A stretch of 64,000 bases of DNA, from contig NZ_PJJP01000027.1 of NCBI RefSeq assembly GCF_002929555.1, positions 25,217 through 89,216 of the forward strand, written 5' to 3'. The notes under the pieces are model-generated. The model did not search any database and was not told the DNA's origin. It saw only the letters and a list, made by a program, of their open reading frames with translations. This document shows, piece by piece, positions 17,153 to 25,075 of the stretch. This stretch comes from Cryobacterium sp. N22 (GTDB lineage Bacteria; Actinomycetota; Actinomycetes; Actinomycetales; Microbacteriaceae). Every line of letters starts with the position of its first letter. Position 1 is the stretch's first letter. The position numbers and the translations under genes are program-made.

Positions 17153-18376
17153 ATGACCCTCGACCCAACCGGCCGACCTCTCGCCGTGCCCGTGCAGGAC
17201 GCTCCCATTCAGACACCGGTGTGGAGTTCGCCGGTGCGGCGCACGAGCTTGAGCACGATCGTGTGGGCGAGCGTCGGTATCGTGGTCGCCGCGCTCGCGT
17301 TGCTGCTGGTGCTGGTGTACCTCTCGACCTTCCTCGGTCCAGGTGCCCTGCTGATCTGCCTGCTGCTGGCGCTGGTGCCGCTCACCCTGGTGCTGCTGAC
17401 GGTGCGCTGGATCGACCGGTGGGAGCCGGAACCCCGGCCGGCCCTCTGGTTCGCCTTCCTCTGGGGTGCCGGTGTCTCGATCGTGACGGCGCTGGTGTTC
17501 GACCTCGGTGTGCAGATCGTCGTCGCGACCAGCGGGGTGGCCCGCCCGGCGGGCGACTTCACGGCCGCCGTCATCCAGGCGCCGCTCGTGGAGGAGTCGG
17601 CGAAGGGCTTTGGGATCCTGCTGCTGTTCTGGGTGATCCGCGGCCAGTTCAACGGTCCGATCGACGGAGTCGTCTACGCGGCCATGATCGCCGCCGGCTT
17701 CGCCTTCTCGGAGAACATCCAGTACTTCGGGGTGGCGATGCTCGACGGCGGAATCACCGACCTCGGCGTGACCTTCCTCCTGCGCGGGGTGATCTCGCCG
17801 TTCGCGCACGTGCTGTTCACGGCCTGCACCGGCCTGGCCATCGGCCTCGCCGCCCGGCGCGCGAGCGGGTCCAGCTATCTCGGCGTCGTCTTCATCGGCC
17901 TGACCGCCGCGGTGCTGCTGCACGCGCTGTGGAACGGGGCGTTCTTCTTCCTCACCGACGACGCCTCCCTGGTGGGCTACTACTTCCTCGTGCAGGTGCC
18001 GATGTTCCTCGGTGCGATCCTGGCCGTGGTCATGCTGCGGCGCAAAGAGGAGACCCTGACGGTGCAACGGCTCGGCGACTATGCCGCTGTGGGCTGGTTC
18101 ACCCCCGCCGAGGTGGCGATGCTGGCCACTCCGCGCGGCCGGCGCCAGGCGCGCGCGTGGGCGCACGGTCAACCGCAGGCGCGTCGCCTGGCGATGAACC
18201 GGTTCATCATCGATGCCACCCGGTTGGCTTCGGTGCGGCAACGACTGGTGAGCGCCCAGCTGCGTCCATCCCGTCGCGCCGGCGGAGCGGCCCGTGCGGG
18301 TGCGACCCCCGACCAGGTGGAGGAGGCCCGGCTTCTGGGTCTGCTGATGAGCGACCGCGCCGAGGTCGTCGGCTGA
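17153..18376 (+). CDS. prsW: PrsW-family intramembrane metalloprotease
   Basis: A 407-aa membrane protein with about 8 TM helices and a soluble C-terminal tail of about 90 residues. The PrsW (M82) motifs are in order: VEESAKG (Glu about 147-148), DGVVYAAMIAAGFAFSENIQ, the His in SPFAHVLFT (about 219) and HALWNG (about 257). In Bacillus PrsW cuts the anti-sigma factor RsiW; the substrate here is unknown. ATG 17153 follows TAAACT by 7 nt, so probably leaderless. It is divergent from the Ada-AlkA gene. Confidence 0.87.
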   Translation: MTLDPTGRPLAVPVQDAPIQTPVWSSPVRRTSLSTIVWASVGIVVAALALLLVLVYLSTFLGPGALLICLLLALVPLTLVLLTVRWIDRWEPEPRPALWFAFLWGAGVSIVTALVFDLGVQIVVATSGVARPAGDFTAAVIQAPLVEESAKGFGILLLFWVIRGQFNGPIDGVVYAAMIAAGFAFSENIQYFGVAMLDGGITDLGVTFLLRGVISPFAHVLFTACTGLAIGLAARRASGSSYLGVVFIGLTAAVLLHALWNGAFFFLTDDASLVGYYFLVQVPMFLGAILAVVMLRRKEETLTVQRLGDYAAVGWFTPAEVAMLATPRGRRQARAWAHGQPQARRLAMNRFIIDATRLASVRQRLVSAQLRPSRRAGGAARAGATPDQVEEARLLGLLMSDRAEVVG

Positions 18377-18417
18377 CGTACCGGTCACAACGAGTGCCGG
18401 TCACTACGCCCACGAGA

Positions 18418-18473
18418 AAACTCGCCGCCCGGTGGTGTGGCACTGCCGACAACTCTCCCGGTGCGGCGAGTTT
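18418..18473 (+). terminator. Possible terminator after prsW
   Basis: Arms 18418-18428 and 18463-18473 pair perfectly over 11 bp (AAACTCGCCGC with its complement), and the right arm ends in TTT. The 34-nt loop is long, so this is a moderate call. Confidence 0.5.
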
Positions 18474-18564
18474 CTATGCACTAAGAGTGCACCTGCCGTC
18501 GGCGTTCGCGCAAGGGGGAATTTCCGGGTGTGCGTCGGGACCCGGAATCCGATTGGATGGTCTC

Positions 18565-18936
18565 ATGACTGATTTGAACTCCAAGCCCGAACTCGACTTC
18601 CCGGAGGGCCCCGCGCCCGAACAGCTCGACATCGTCGACATCGTGGTAGGTGACGGGGCCGAGGCCACCGCCGGCGCCACCGTCGACGTGCACTACCTCG
18701 GTGTCGAATACGACACCGGCGAAGAATTCGACTCGTCCTGGAACCGGGGCCAGTCGATCAACTTCCCGCTGGGCTCCCTCATCGCCGGCTGGCAGCAGGG
18801 TATCCCCGGCATGAAGGTGGGCGGCCGACGCAAGCTCACCGTGCCGCCGCACCTGGCCTACGGCCCGGCCGGATCCGGCCACCGCTTGTCCGGCAAGACC
18901 CTGATCTTCGTGATCGACCTGAACGGCGTCAGCTAG
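18565..18936 (+). CDS. FKBP-type peptidyl-prolyl cis-trans isomerase
   Basis: A 123-aa single-domain FKBP: VDVHYLGVEYDTGEEFDSSW opens the domain, followed by FPLGSLIAGWQQGIPGMKVGG, RKLTVPPHLAYG and the closing LIFVIDLNGV. These hold the conserved aromatic pocket residues. There is no signal peptide, so the protein acts in the cytoplasm. A strong terminator (18974-19003) isolates it from the next gene. Confidence 0.93.
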   Translation: MTDLNSKPELDFPEGPAPEQLDIVDIVVGDGAEATAGATVDVHYLGVEYDTGEEFDSSWNRGQSINFPLGSLIAGWQQGIPGMKVGGRRKLTVPPHLAYGPAGSGHRLSGKTLIFVIDLNGVS

Positions 18937-18973
18937 ATCGTTCGATTCGCACGTGCTTGATTCGTGAGTAGTG

Positions 18974-19003
18974 GCCCCGGAGATGCTGACGGCACTCCGG
19001 GGC
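18974..19003 (+). terminator. Hairpin terminator after FKBP gene
   Basis: GCCCCGGAG (18974-18982) pairs perfectly with CTCCGGGGC (18995-19003), loop 12 nt, followed by ACTTCTC. The flanking GT and AC extend the stem. Confidence 0.75.
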
Positions 19004-19121
19004 ACTTCTCATTGTGCGGCCAGCAGCCGGCCGTGACCTGCCACTCTCCTCTGCCTGACGGGCTGGTGTGAGTGCGAAAATGGGCCTCGCGTTCAACGCG
19101 ACCGCGCGCCGATAATGGGAC

Positions 19122-19562
19122 ATGATCTCAATCGACTGTGCTCGTGCCCTGCAGCAGGCCGGATTGTCCTGGCATCCCGCGTCGGGTGACTCGTTCCGCA
19201 TCGAACGTCCAGGCTTCGACTCCGAGGTCTTCACGGTCAGCGAGATGACCATCGAGGCGCATGAGTTCGACACCGGCACCATCCTCGGTTTCAACGGAAC
19301 GACGGAGTGGGCGCTGGATTCGCTCGCGCTCGAGGACGCCCTGTGGCTGCCGCGGGAGGACCAGATGCGCGCACTCCTGCGCGGCACGTTTCGCGCCCTG
19401 CACAGGCTCGGCGACGACCGGTACCGGGTGAGCGTGCACGTGCGCGGCGTGGACGAGGTGTTCGAGGCGGCCACCGCGGCGGATGCCTACGGCACTGCCG
19501 TGCTGATGCTCATCGGGCTCTCCGGCGAGGGCCGGGTCGCTCCGGCGGCGGCCAGCGACTAG
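19122..19562 (+). CDS. Conserved actinobacterial protein of unknown function
   Basis: A 146-aa soluble protein beginning ARALQQAGLSWHPASGD, with FNGTTEWALDS and ALWLPREDQMRALL as its most striking stretches. I recall similar proteins widely in actinobacteria, often under misleading names such as CpaE-like, but no catalytic motif is seen. ATG 19122 comes 5 nt after GATAAT (19111-19116), a likely leaderless start. It ends 3 nt from the convergent flavin-domain gene. Confidence 0.75.
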   Translation: MISIDCARALQQAGLSWHPASGDSFRIERPGFDSEVFTVSEMTIEAHEFDTGTILGFNGTTEWALDSLALEDALWLPREDQMRALLRGTFRALHRLGDDRYRVSVHVRGVDEVFEAATAADAYGTAVLMLIGLSGEGRVAPAAASD

Positions 19563-19565
19563 CGG

Positions 19566-19991
19566 CTAGTACCGCTCCGGTTCCGGGTCCAGGTCGAACC
19601 GGCGACCGCTCAGCTCGGTCGGGGTGATCTCAACCCAGATGTACTTGAGCGTGGGCACGAGCGGCCGGAGCGGGAGCTCGTTGGCGGCATCGATCTCGGC
19701 CTGGGTGTCGAGGACCCTGGCGATGCCCTTCACGACGACGCTCCAGGCGTCAGCGCGCCCGATGGCGTCGGTCTCGAGTGCCACCTTGTTGTTCACGGTG
19801 AGGGCGAGAAGCTTGGTTCCCTCCGCGGTGCGGAACAGGAGTCGTTTGTCGGCCACCACGAAGTTGAGCGGGAAGATCTCGATGTCGTCCGCGACGGCGG
19901 CGGCGAGACGACCGAAGCTCGAGGACAGCAGCAACTCCCAGCACTCGTCCTCGCTGAGAATGCGAACGGGATCAAGGTCGTTGTTGTCCAT
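19566..19991 (-). CDS. Pyridoxamine 5'-phosphate oxidase-like flavin/F420-binding protein
   Basis: A 141-aa split-barrel protein: LSEDECWELLLSSSFGRLA at the start, then FPLNFVVADKRLLFRTAEGTKL and VALETDAIGRADAWSVVVKG. This is the short PNPOx-like layout found in many FMN- or F420-binding actinobacterial proteins. It lacks the PNP-binding C terminus of true PdxH, so vitamin B6 synthesis is unlikely. Cofactor and substrate are not known. Confidence 0.82.
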   Translation of the reverse strand: MDNNDLDPVRILSEDECWELLLSSSFGRLAAAVADDIEIFPLNFVVADKRLLFRTAEGTKLLALTVNNKVALETDAIGRADAWSVVVKGIARVLDTQAEIDAANELPLRPLVPTLKYIWVEITPTELSGRRFDLDPEPERY

Positions 19992-20054
19992 ACCTCATCG
20001 TCCCACTTTGCGGTCCACTCGGCGAGTAAGCCGTGTGGACCGCGGCGTGTTGCC

Positions 20055-21203
20055 CTACGGCCGGGTGTCGGAGTGCAGTTCGGCCGAGTCGGCGGGAGCC
20101 TGAACCTGGTTGGAGCGGCGACGCAGCAGCATCACGGCGAAAAGGATTCCACCGGCCAGCAACGCTCCGGCCGCGACCAGGAACACCGGCTGGGCATCCG
20201 TTCCGGTCTCGGCCAGCTCGGTGCCATAGCCGGCTCCGCTGCCGCCGCCGCCGGCGGCGACGGGGATCAACGGGTTCGCGGCGGTCGCCGACGGGCTGGG
20301 CGTCTGGCCTGCCCCGACGGACGGCGGGGTCGATGAGGGTGTGGGCGTCGGCGTGGTGGTGTCGCCGGGGGTGGGCGTGGGGGTGGGGGTGCTCGTGGAG
20401 ACCGGAGGCTGTGTCGGGGTGGGGACGACGGTTCCGGCGGGCAGGATCCGGTTCGTCATCGAGGCGGTGCAGGTCAGCGTGGAGCCGCCGCCGTTCACGG
20501 AATCGTTGCACTGACGGATGGTCACGGGCAGTGCCGCGCTGACCGTCGACGGATCGACGGTGCAGGTGACGCGGCGGGCGGCCCCGCCGCCGTTGACGGA
20601 GGCGTTGCACTGGGTGATGGTGGCCGAAGTGGTCGAGGACACCGGGGCGCAGTTCAGCGTGGGGGCGGGACCTTCCGCACCCGAGCCGTTGCACTGGTTC
20701 ACGGTCGCGGGTGAGGTCGTGGCATCGCCGGTGATGATGTTCTCCACCGTCACGTTGCAGGTCGCGATCGACCCGCCGCCGTTGGCGGAGTTGTTGCACT
20801 GGTCGACGACGGTGGTGGCCGTGGGGAAGCTCACCGGGATATTGGTACACACCAGTTCGCCGACCGCGCCTTCACAGGTGCGCACGGAGATGTCCGAGCG
20901 GGACAGCCCCGTGTCGAGGTCGAGGTAGTTCGTGATGGTGACGTCACAGGCGATTTCGTTGCCGCCGCCGTCCTGGATGTAGTTGCACTGGTTGACCGTG
21001 CCGGGCACCGGCGCCGCGGAGGCGGGCGCCTGGGTGGTGCCGAGGATCGCGGCAGCGGCGACTACCAGGCCGAACGTGACGGCGAGGCCCCGCCGGAGGA
21101 GGACGCCGGGCCGCCCGGCGGCCGGCTTGCCGGCTCTGCGCGGTGAATCGGCGGTGCCGCCGACCTCAGGAATTGATGATGCAGACGAATATGCCGTTGC
21201 CAT
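20055..21203 (-). CDS. Cell-wall anchored protein with Cys/NGGG repeats and LAETG sorting signal
   Basis: A 382-aa surface protein. It has a long signal peptide (basic stretch, then LAVTFGLVVAAAAIL and an APASAAP-like cleavage site near residue 64). Five repeats of about 35-50 residues each follow, pairing QCN with a second Cys through an Asn/Gly loop (QCNNSANGGG, QCNASVNGGG, QCNDSVNGGG and two looser units). Next come a Pro/Thr-rich stalk and Gly-rich spacer, then LAETG (about 330-334), a hydrophobic helix and RRRSNQ. LAXTG is the class E sortase signal of actinobacteria. Each repeat could hold one disulfide (inference). Function unknown; no sortase is adjacent. Confidence 0.85.
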   Translation of the reverse strand: MATAYSSASSIPEVGGTADSPRRAGKPAAGRPGVLLRRGLAVTFGLVVAAAAILGTTQAPASAAPVPGTVNQCNYIQDGGGNEIACDVTITNYLDLDTGLSRSDISVRTCEGAVGELVCTNIPVSFPTATTVVDQCNNSANGGGSIATCNVTVENIITGDATTSPATVNQCNGSGAEGPAPTLNCAPVSSTTSATITQCNASVNGGGAARRVTCTVDPSTVSAALPVTIRQCNDSVNGGGSTLTCTASMTNRILPAGTVVPTPTQPPVSTSTPTPTPTPGDTTTPTPTPSSTPPSVGAGQTPSPSATAANPLIPVAAGGGGSGAGYGTELAETGTDAQPVFLVAAGALLAGGILFAVMLLRRRSNQVQAPADSAELHSDTRP

Positions 21204-21313
21204 GATGGCCCCCCTTGTCGGGGCCCCGTGACCCCCCTTCTGGTCACGTTATCAGTATCGCCGGGCGACGTTTGTTACAGGGTGCTTACGACACGCCTTG
21301 CGGTGGTTCGTCG

Positions 21314-21580
21314 TCAGCGTTCGCTCGCCGCGCGGACCCTGTCGATCAGGTCCTTCCAGGCGCCGTGCACCTGCGGTTCCGCGAGAACCACCTCGTGTGG
21401 TGCGCACCGGATGCGGTACACATAACGGTCTGGCATCGGTGCGCTGTCTTCGGCCTCGTCCCAGGGCAGTTCCTCGAGGAACCGCATCCACGCGGCAGCA
21501 TCCGGCTGCTCATCGACCTGCACGTCCCAGGTGACCCTGAGCCCAGCGATGCCACCGCTACGTGAGACGACGACCTTCAT
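21314..21580 (-). CDS. Emfourin-like protease inhibitor
   Basis: An 88-aa protein beginning MKVVVSRSGGIAGLRVTWDV, with DRYVYRIRCAPHEVVLAEP in the second half. This matches the emfourin (protealysin inhibitor) pattern, a small family encoded beside protealysin-like M4 proteases. Here it lies 91 nt downstream of exactly such a protease. The start has TACCAT (minus strand, 21592-21587) 6 nt before ATG, so it has its own leaderless promoter. Inhibition of the neighbour is inferred from family and position. Confidence 0.75.
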   Translation of the reverse strand: MKVVVSRSGGIAGLRVTWDVQVDEQPDAAAWMRFLEELPWDEAEDSAPMPDRYVYRIRCAPHEVVLAEPQVHGAWKDLIDRVRAASER

Positions 21581-21671
21581 GGCCCCATGGTACGTCCGGC
21601 CGGGTCACGATCGGGGATGTTGGCATGATCGGAGGTGGCTTGCCAGTGAACACCGAACGGTCATTGCCGCG

Positions 21672-22829
21672 TCACGAGGCCGCTCGCAGCGGATCGAAGA
21701 CCACGCCCACTCCGTTCCACCCCGCCAGAACCGCGCCGTGCTCGGCGGAGTCCACCCCGTAGCGGGTGATCGCGGCCGTCGCCGTCGCCTGGGCGAAAGC
21801 CGCGAAGTCGGCGTTTTCGGTGAGGTGGGGCCCGGTGAGCGTGTCGTACCAGATCTGCCCCGGTGCCTCCCACGCGTTGCCGCCGAGCGCCTCGGCGACC
21901 AGGTAGAACGCCCGGTTCGGGATGCCCGAATTGAGGTGCACTCCGCCGTAGTCGTCCTCTGTCTCGATGTAGCCGTCCATCGACGCCGGCTGCGGGTCGG
22001 TTCCGAGAACGTCGTCGTCGTAGGCGGTGCCTGGGGCCTTCATCGACCGCAGCGCCTGGCCCTGCACCTGCTCGGTGAAGAGCCCGGCGCCGATCAGCCA
22101 GCTTGCCGACTGGGTGTCCTGGCCGGCGGCATATTGCTCGACGAGGGTGCCGAACACATCCGACACCGATTCGTTCAGCGCCCCGGACTGGCCCTGGTAG
22201 GCGAGGTTGGCGCTGTACTGGGTGACACCGTGGGTGAGCTCGTGCGCGATCACGCTCAACGAGATCGTGAACCTGTTGAAGACCTCGCCGTCGCCATCAC
22301 CGAACACCATGCGCTCGCCGTCCCAGAAGGCGTTGTCGTAGTCCCGCCCGTAGTGCACCGTGGCGTCCAGCGGCAGGCCGTGGCCGTCGATGGAGTCGCG
22401 CTGGTACTGGCTCCAGTACAGGACATGCGTGTCGCCGAGCCCGGTGTAGGCCTCGTTGACCGCCACGTCGGCGACCGGGGGCTGACCTTCGGTGCGCACG
22501 GTGCGGCCGGGGAGCCGCTGCAGCTGACCGGCGTCGCTGATGGTGCGGGTGGTGATCCCGGGCACGGCCTGCACGGGCAGCGTGGGCAGGGCGCTGGTGC
22601 GGCGCTCCAGGCGCAGGCTGCGGATGGGGTCGTCGACGCGCAACGATCGCCTGGCGGCCTCGGCCGCCGCCTCGAAGCGGGGGTCCTCGACCGCGGCCAG
22701 GTGCTCGAGGAGGTAGGGCGGCACGACTCCGCAGCGAAAGGCTGGGGCGGATCGGCCCTGGCCGGTGGAGTGGCCGTGCGGGTGGCCGGGGAACGGGACG
22801 GGGCTCTGAGTCTGGTCTGTGCCTGTCAT
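21672..22829 (-). CDS. M4-family neutral metalloprotease, protealysin-like
   Basis: A 385-aa thermolysin-fold zinc protease. HELTHG (His about 196 and 200, Glu 197) and LNESVSDVFG (Glu about 220) give the zinc site; GGVHLNSGIPNRAFYL holds the catalytic His. There is no signal peptide. The short N-terminal part begins CGVVPPYLLEHLA, the PPL-type propeptide of protealysins, rather than the long FTP/PepSY propeptide of secreted thermolysins. The enzyme is therefore probably cytoplasmic or exported by another route. A CAGACT box lies 6 nt before ATG. The inhibitor gene lies downstream. Confidence 0.9.
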   Translation of the reverse strand: MTGTDQTQSPVPFPGHPHGHSTGQGRSAPAFRCGVVPPYLLEHLAAVEDPRFEAAAEAARRSLRVDDPIRSLRLERRTSALPTLPVQAVPGITTRTISDAGQLQRLPGRTVRTEGQPPVADVAVNEAYTGLGDTHVLYWSQYQRDSIDGHGLPLDATVHYGRDYDNAFWDGERMVFGDGDGEVFNRFTISLSVIAHELTHGVTQYSANLAYQGQSGALNESVSDVFGTLVEQYAAGQDTQSASWLIGAGLFTEQVQGQALRSMKAPGTAYDDDVLGTDPQPASMDGYIETEDDYGGVHLNSGIPNRAFYLVAEALGGNAWEAPGQIWYDTLTGPHLTENADFAAFAQATATAAITRYGVDSAEHGAVLAGWNGVGVVFDPLRAAS

Positions 22830-22905
22830 GGGGTGAGTCTGCCAGCACCGTCCGACATCCGCACCCCTCTCCTGCGGACGCCAGTCGTGCTGGGCCGACC
22901 GGTCG

Positions 22906-23667
22906 TCACATTGCCGACCAGCCGCCGTCCGACGCCAGGACGATGCCGGTCACATTGGCCGAGTCCGCGCTGGCGAGCCAGGTGATGGCGGCGGCGAGCT
23001 GCTCCGCCGTGGCCACCGGCGGCAACACATGCTGGAACACCGGGCCGAGCACCGACCCGGCCAGGGGAGAGAGCATCGGGGCCTCGATGTTCGTCTGCAC
23101 CCCGCCGGGAGCCACGGCGTTGCAGCGGATGCCCTGGGCCGAGTACATCACGGAGGTGTTGCGGGTCAGACCGATCACAGCGTGCTTGGACGCCGTGTAG
23201 GCGACCCCGGCCGCTCCGCCGCGCAGGCCGGCCTCGGAGGTGACGTTGACGATGGCGCCGCCGCCGCCGGCCACCATGACCGGCAGGGCACCGCGGATGA
23301 GACGCATCATGCCGGTCACGTTGATGCCGAAGACACGCTCCCAGGTGGCGTCGTCGACCTCGGCGACCGGCAGGAAGCCGTCCATGACACCCGCGACGTT
23401 GGCGAGAACGTCGATGCGGCCGTTCGCCGCGGCGACCAGCCGGGTGGTGGTGTCCTCGTGACTGATGTCACCGTCGACGGTGACGATGTCGAGGTCGCCG
23501 TACTGGTCGAGGAGCTCCTGCAGCCGGGCGGGAACCACGTCGCCGGCGATCACTCTGGCGCCCTCCTGGGCCAGTCGAACGGCTGTCGACTTCCCGATCC
23601 CGGAGCCGGCTCCGGTGACGATGGCGGTCTGGCCGGCGAACCGGCCCGGGGTCACGGCTGTATCCAT
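22906..23667 (-). CDS. Short-chain dehydrogenase/reductase
   Basis: A 253-aa classical SDR: TGAGSGIGKST for NAD(P) binding, DGDIS, NVAGVMDG, IVNVTSEAG (catalytic Ser region), YTASKHAVIG (Tyr and Lys) and the C-terminal VLASDGGWSAM. Asp in AGDVV after strand 2 suggests NAD(H) preference. ATG 23667 follows AAGGAG at about 9 nt. The substrate is unknown. Confidence 0.9.
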   Translation of the reverse strand: MDTAVTPGRFAGQTAIVTGAGSGIGKSTAVRLAQEGARVIAGDVVPARLQELLDQYGDLDIVTVDGDISHEDTTTRLVAAANGRIDVLANVAGVMDGFLPVAEVDDATWERVFGINVTGMMRLIRGALPVMVAGGGGAIVNVTSEAGLRGGAAGVAYTASKHAVIGLTRNTSVMYSAQGIRCNAVAPGGVQTNIEAPMLSPLAGSVLGPVFQHVLPPVATAEQLAAAITWLASADSANVTGIVLASDGGWSAM

Positions 23668-23811
23668 CGGAGTGCTCCTTTGCAGATCTTCCTCGGGTGC
23701 GGCGTGGCGCCGACGCACCAGTCATAGCACCGTCTGGCCGCCTCGGCGCGGGGCCGACGGATGCGGGGACTCCGGCCGGTGTGCAGCCCCGCCGGTTTGT
23801 AGACTGCGGGT

Positions 23812-24690
23812 ATGCGCCACGGAATCGTCATCCTGCCCCAGTTCGACTGGCCCCAGGCCCGCCGGAAATGGCAGGGCGCCGAGCAGTACGGCTTCGACCA
23901 TGCCTGGACCTACGACCACCTGTCCTGGCGCAGCCTCGCCGATCAGCCGTGGCAGGCCACCATCCCCACCCTGGCGGCCGCCGCGGCCGTCACCGACCGG
24001 ATCCGGCTGGGCACCTTCGTCGCCTCACCGAATTTTCGGCATCCGGTGCCGTTCGCCAAGGAGATCGCCACCGTCGATGACATTTCCGGCGGGCGGATGC
24101 TTCTCGGTGTGGGATCGGGCGGAACGGGTTTCGACGCGTTTGTGCTCGGGCAACCGGCCTACACGCCCCGGCAGCGGCACGAGAGGTTCGCCGAGTTCGT
24201 CGCCGACCTCGATCTGCTGCTGCGCCACGAGGAGCCGGGAGCGGGCGGCTTCAGCTTCTCGGGCGACTGGTTCACCGCGGTGGACGCCCGCATGGTGGGC
24301 CGGCCGGCCCAGAACCCCCGGGTTCCGTTCGTGATCGCCGCCAACGGTCCGAAGGGCCTCAAGCTCGTGGCCGAGCACGCGGCGGGCTGGGTGACCACGG
24401 GCGCGGACGGCGCCGTGGGCGAGGAGTGGTGGAGCGCGGTCGCGGGGCTGGTGCGCCGGCTGGAGGACACCCTCGCCGCGGCGGGCCGGGAGCCGGGCAC
24501 GCTGGACCGTTACCTCTCGCTTGACAGCGGCGGGGCGTACTCGCTGCAGAGTGTCGGCGCCTTCGACGACGCCGTCGGCCGGGCCGGCGAGCTCGGCTTC
24601 ACCGACGTGATCAGCCACTGGCCCCGGCCCGACGGCATCTACGCCGGCTCGGAATCGGTCCTCGACGAGGTCGCCGCCCGCCTGGCCTAG
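23812..24690 (+). CDS. Luciferase-like (LLM class) flavin/F420 oxidoreductase
   Basis: A 292-aa TIM-barrel protein of the bacterial luciferase superfamily: GIVILPQFDWPQAR at strand 1, HAWTYDHLSW, IRLGTFVASPNFRHP and SGGRMLLGVGSGG. FMN or F420 use cannot be decided by eye. ATG 23812 is 6 nt after TAGACT (23800-23805), a leaderless start. It stands alone, followed by a repeat-rich intergenic region. Confidence 0.87.
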   Translation: MRHGIVILPQFDWPQARRKWQGAEQYGFDHAWTYDHLSWRSLADQPWQATIPTLAAAAAVTDRIRLGTFVASPNFRHPVPFAKEIATVDDISGGRMLLGVGSGGTGFDAFVLGQPAYTPRQRHERFAEFVADLDLLLRHEEPGAGGFSFSGDWFTAVDARMVGRPAQNPRVPFVIAANGPKGLKLVAEHAAGWVTTGADGAVGEEWWSAVAGLVRRLEDTLAAAGREPGTLDRYLSLDSGGAYSLQSVGAFDDAVGRAGELGFTDVISHWPRPDGIYAGSESVLDEVAARLA

Positions 24691-25075
24691 CTGCGGCCGA
24701 CACCCGCGCGCGCTGCAGCAGGCCCGCCGAGATGACACTTTGCGCCCATCCGGAGCCCCAGAAAGGGCCTGAAGTGGCATCTCGCGGGAAGGGCTGTCGG
24801 CGAGATGGCACTTCGCGCCCCTTCGAAGCCCCGGAAGGGGCCTGAACTGGCAACTCGCGTGGCCGCCGGAGTGCGCGCATCGCAGCAGGCCCGCCGAGCC
24901 GCCGCAAAGTGCCCCCTCCGGGCGCGCGAAGAGGCACTTTGACGCAACTCGGCGCAGCACGCTTCGTCGAGTCGCCGCATTGTGCCCCTTCAGGGCGGTC
25001 GAAGGGTCATCTTGCGGCAAGTCGGTGCCCAGCGGACTGGCAGAGTGGGCTGACCGGGCGGGCGCGCGGTGTCCG
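24691..25075. repeat. Intergenic cluster of four palindromic repeats (family C)
   Basis: No gene is seen in these 385 bp. Units 1 (24729-24788) and 2 (24800-24858) are about 80% alike and fold on arms CGAGATGNCACTT and AAGTGNCATCTCG; unit 2 ends in a slightly diverged arm. Units 3 (24894-24954) and 4 (24968-25025) resemble each other (CGCCGCA..GTGCCCC) and fold on AAAGTGCC-type arms. The block lies between convergent genes. Confidence 0.75.

Noticed and set aside
24727..25026. Possible CRISPR-like array
   Set aside because: Units are palindromic, diverged, irregularly spaced and have no unique spacers of constant length; no cas genes are present.
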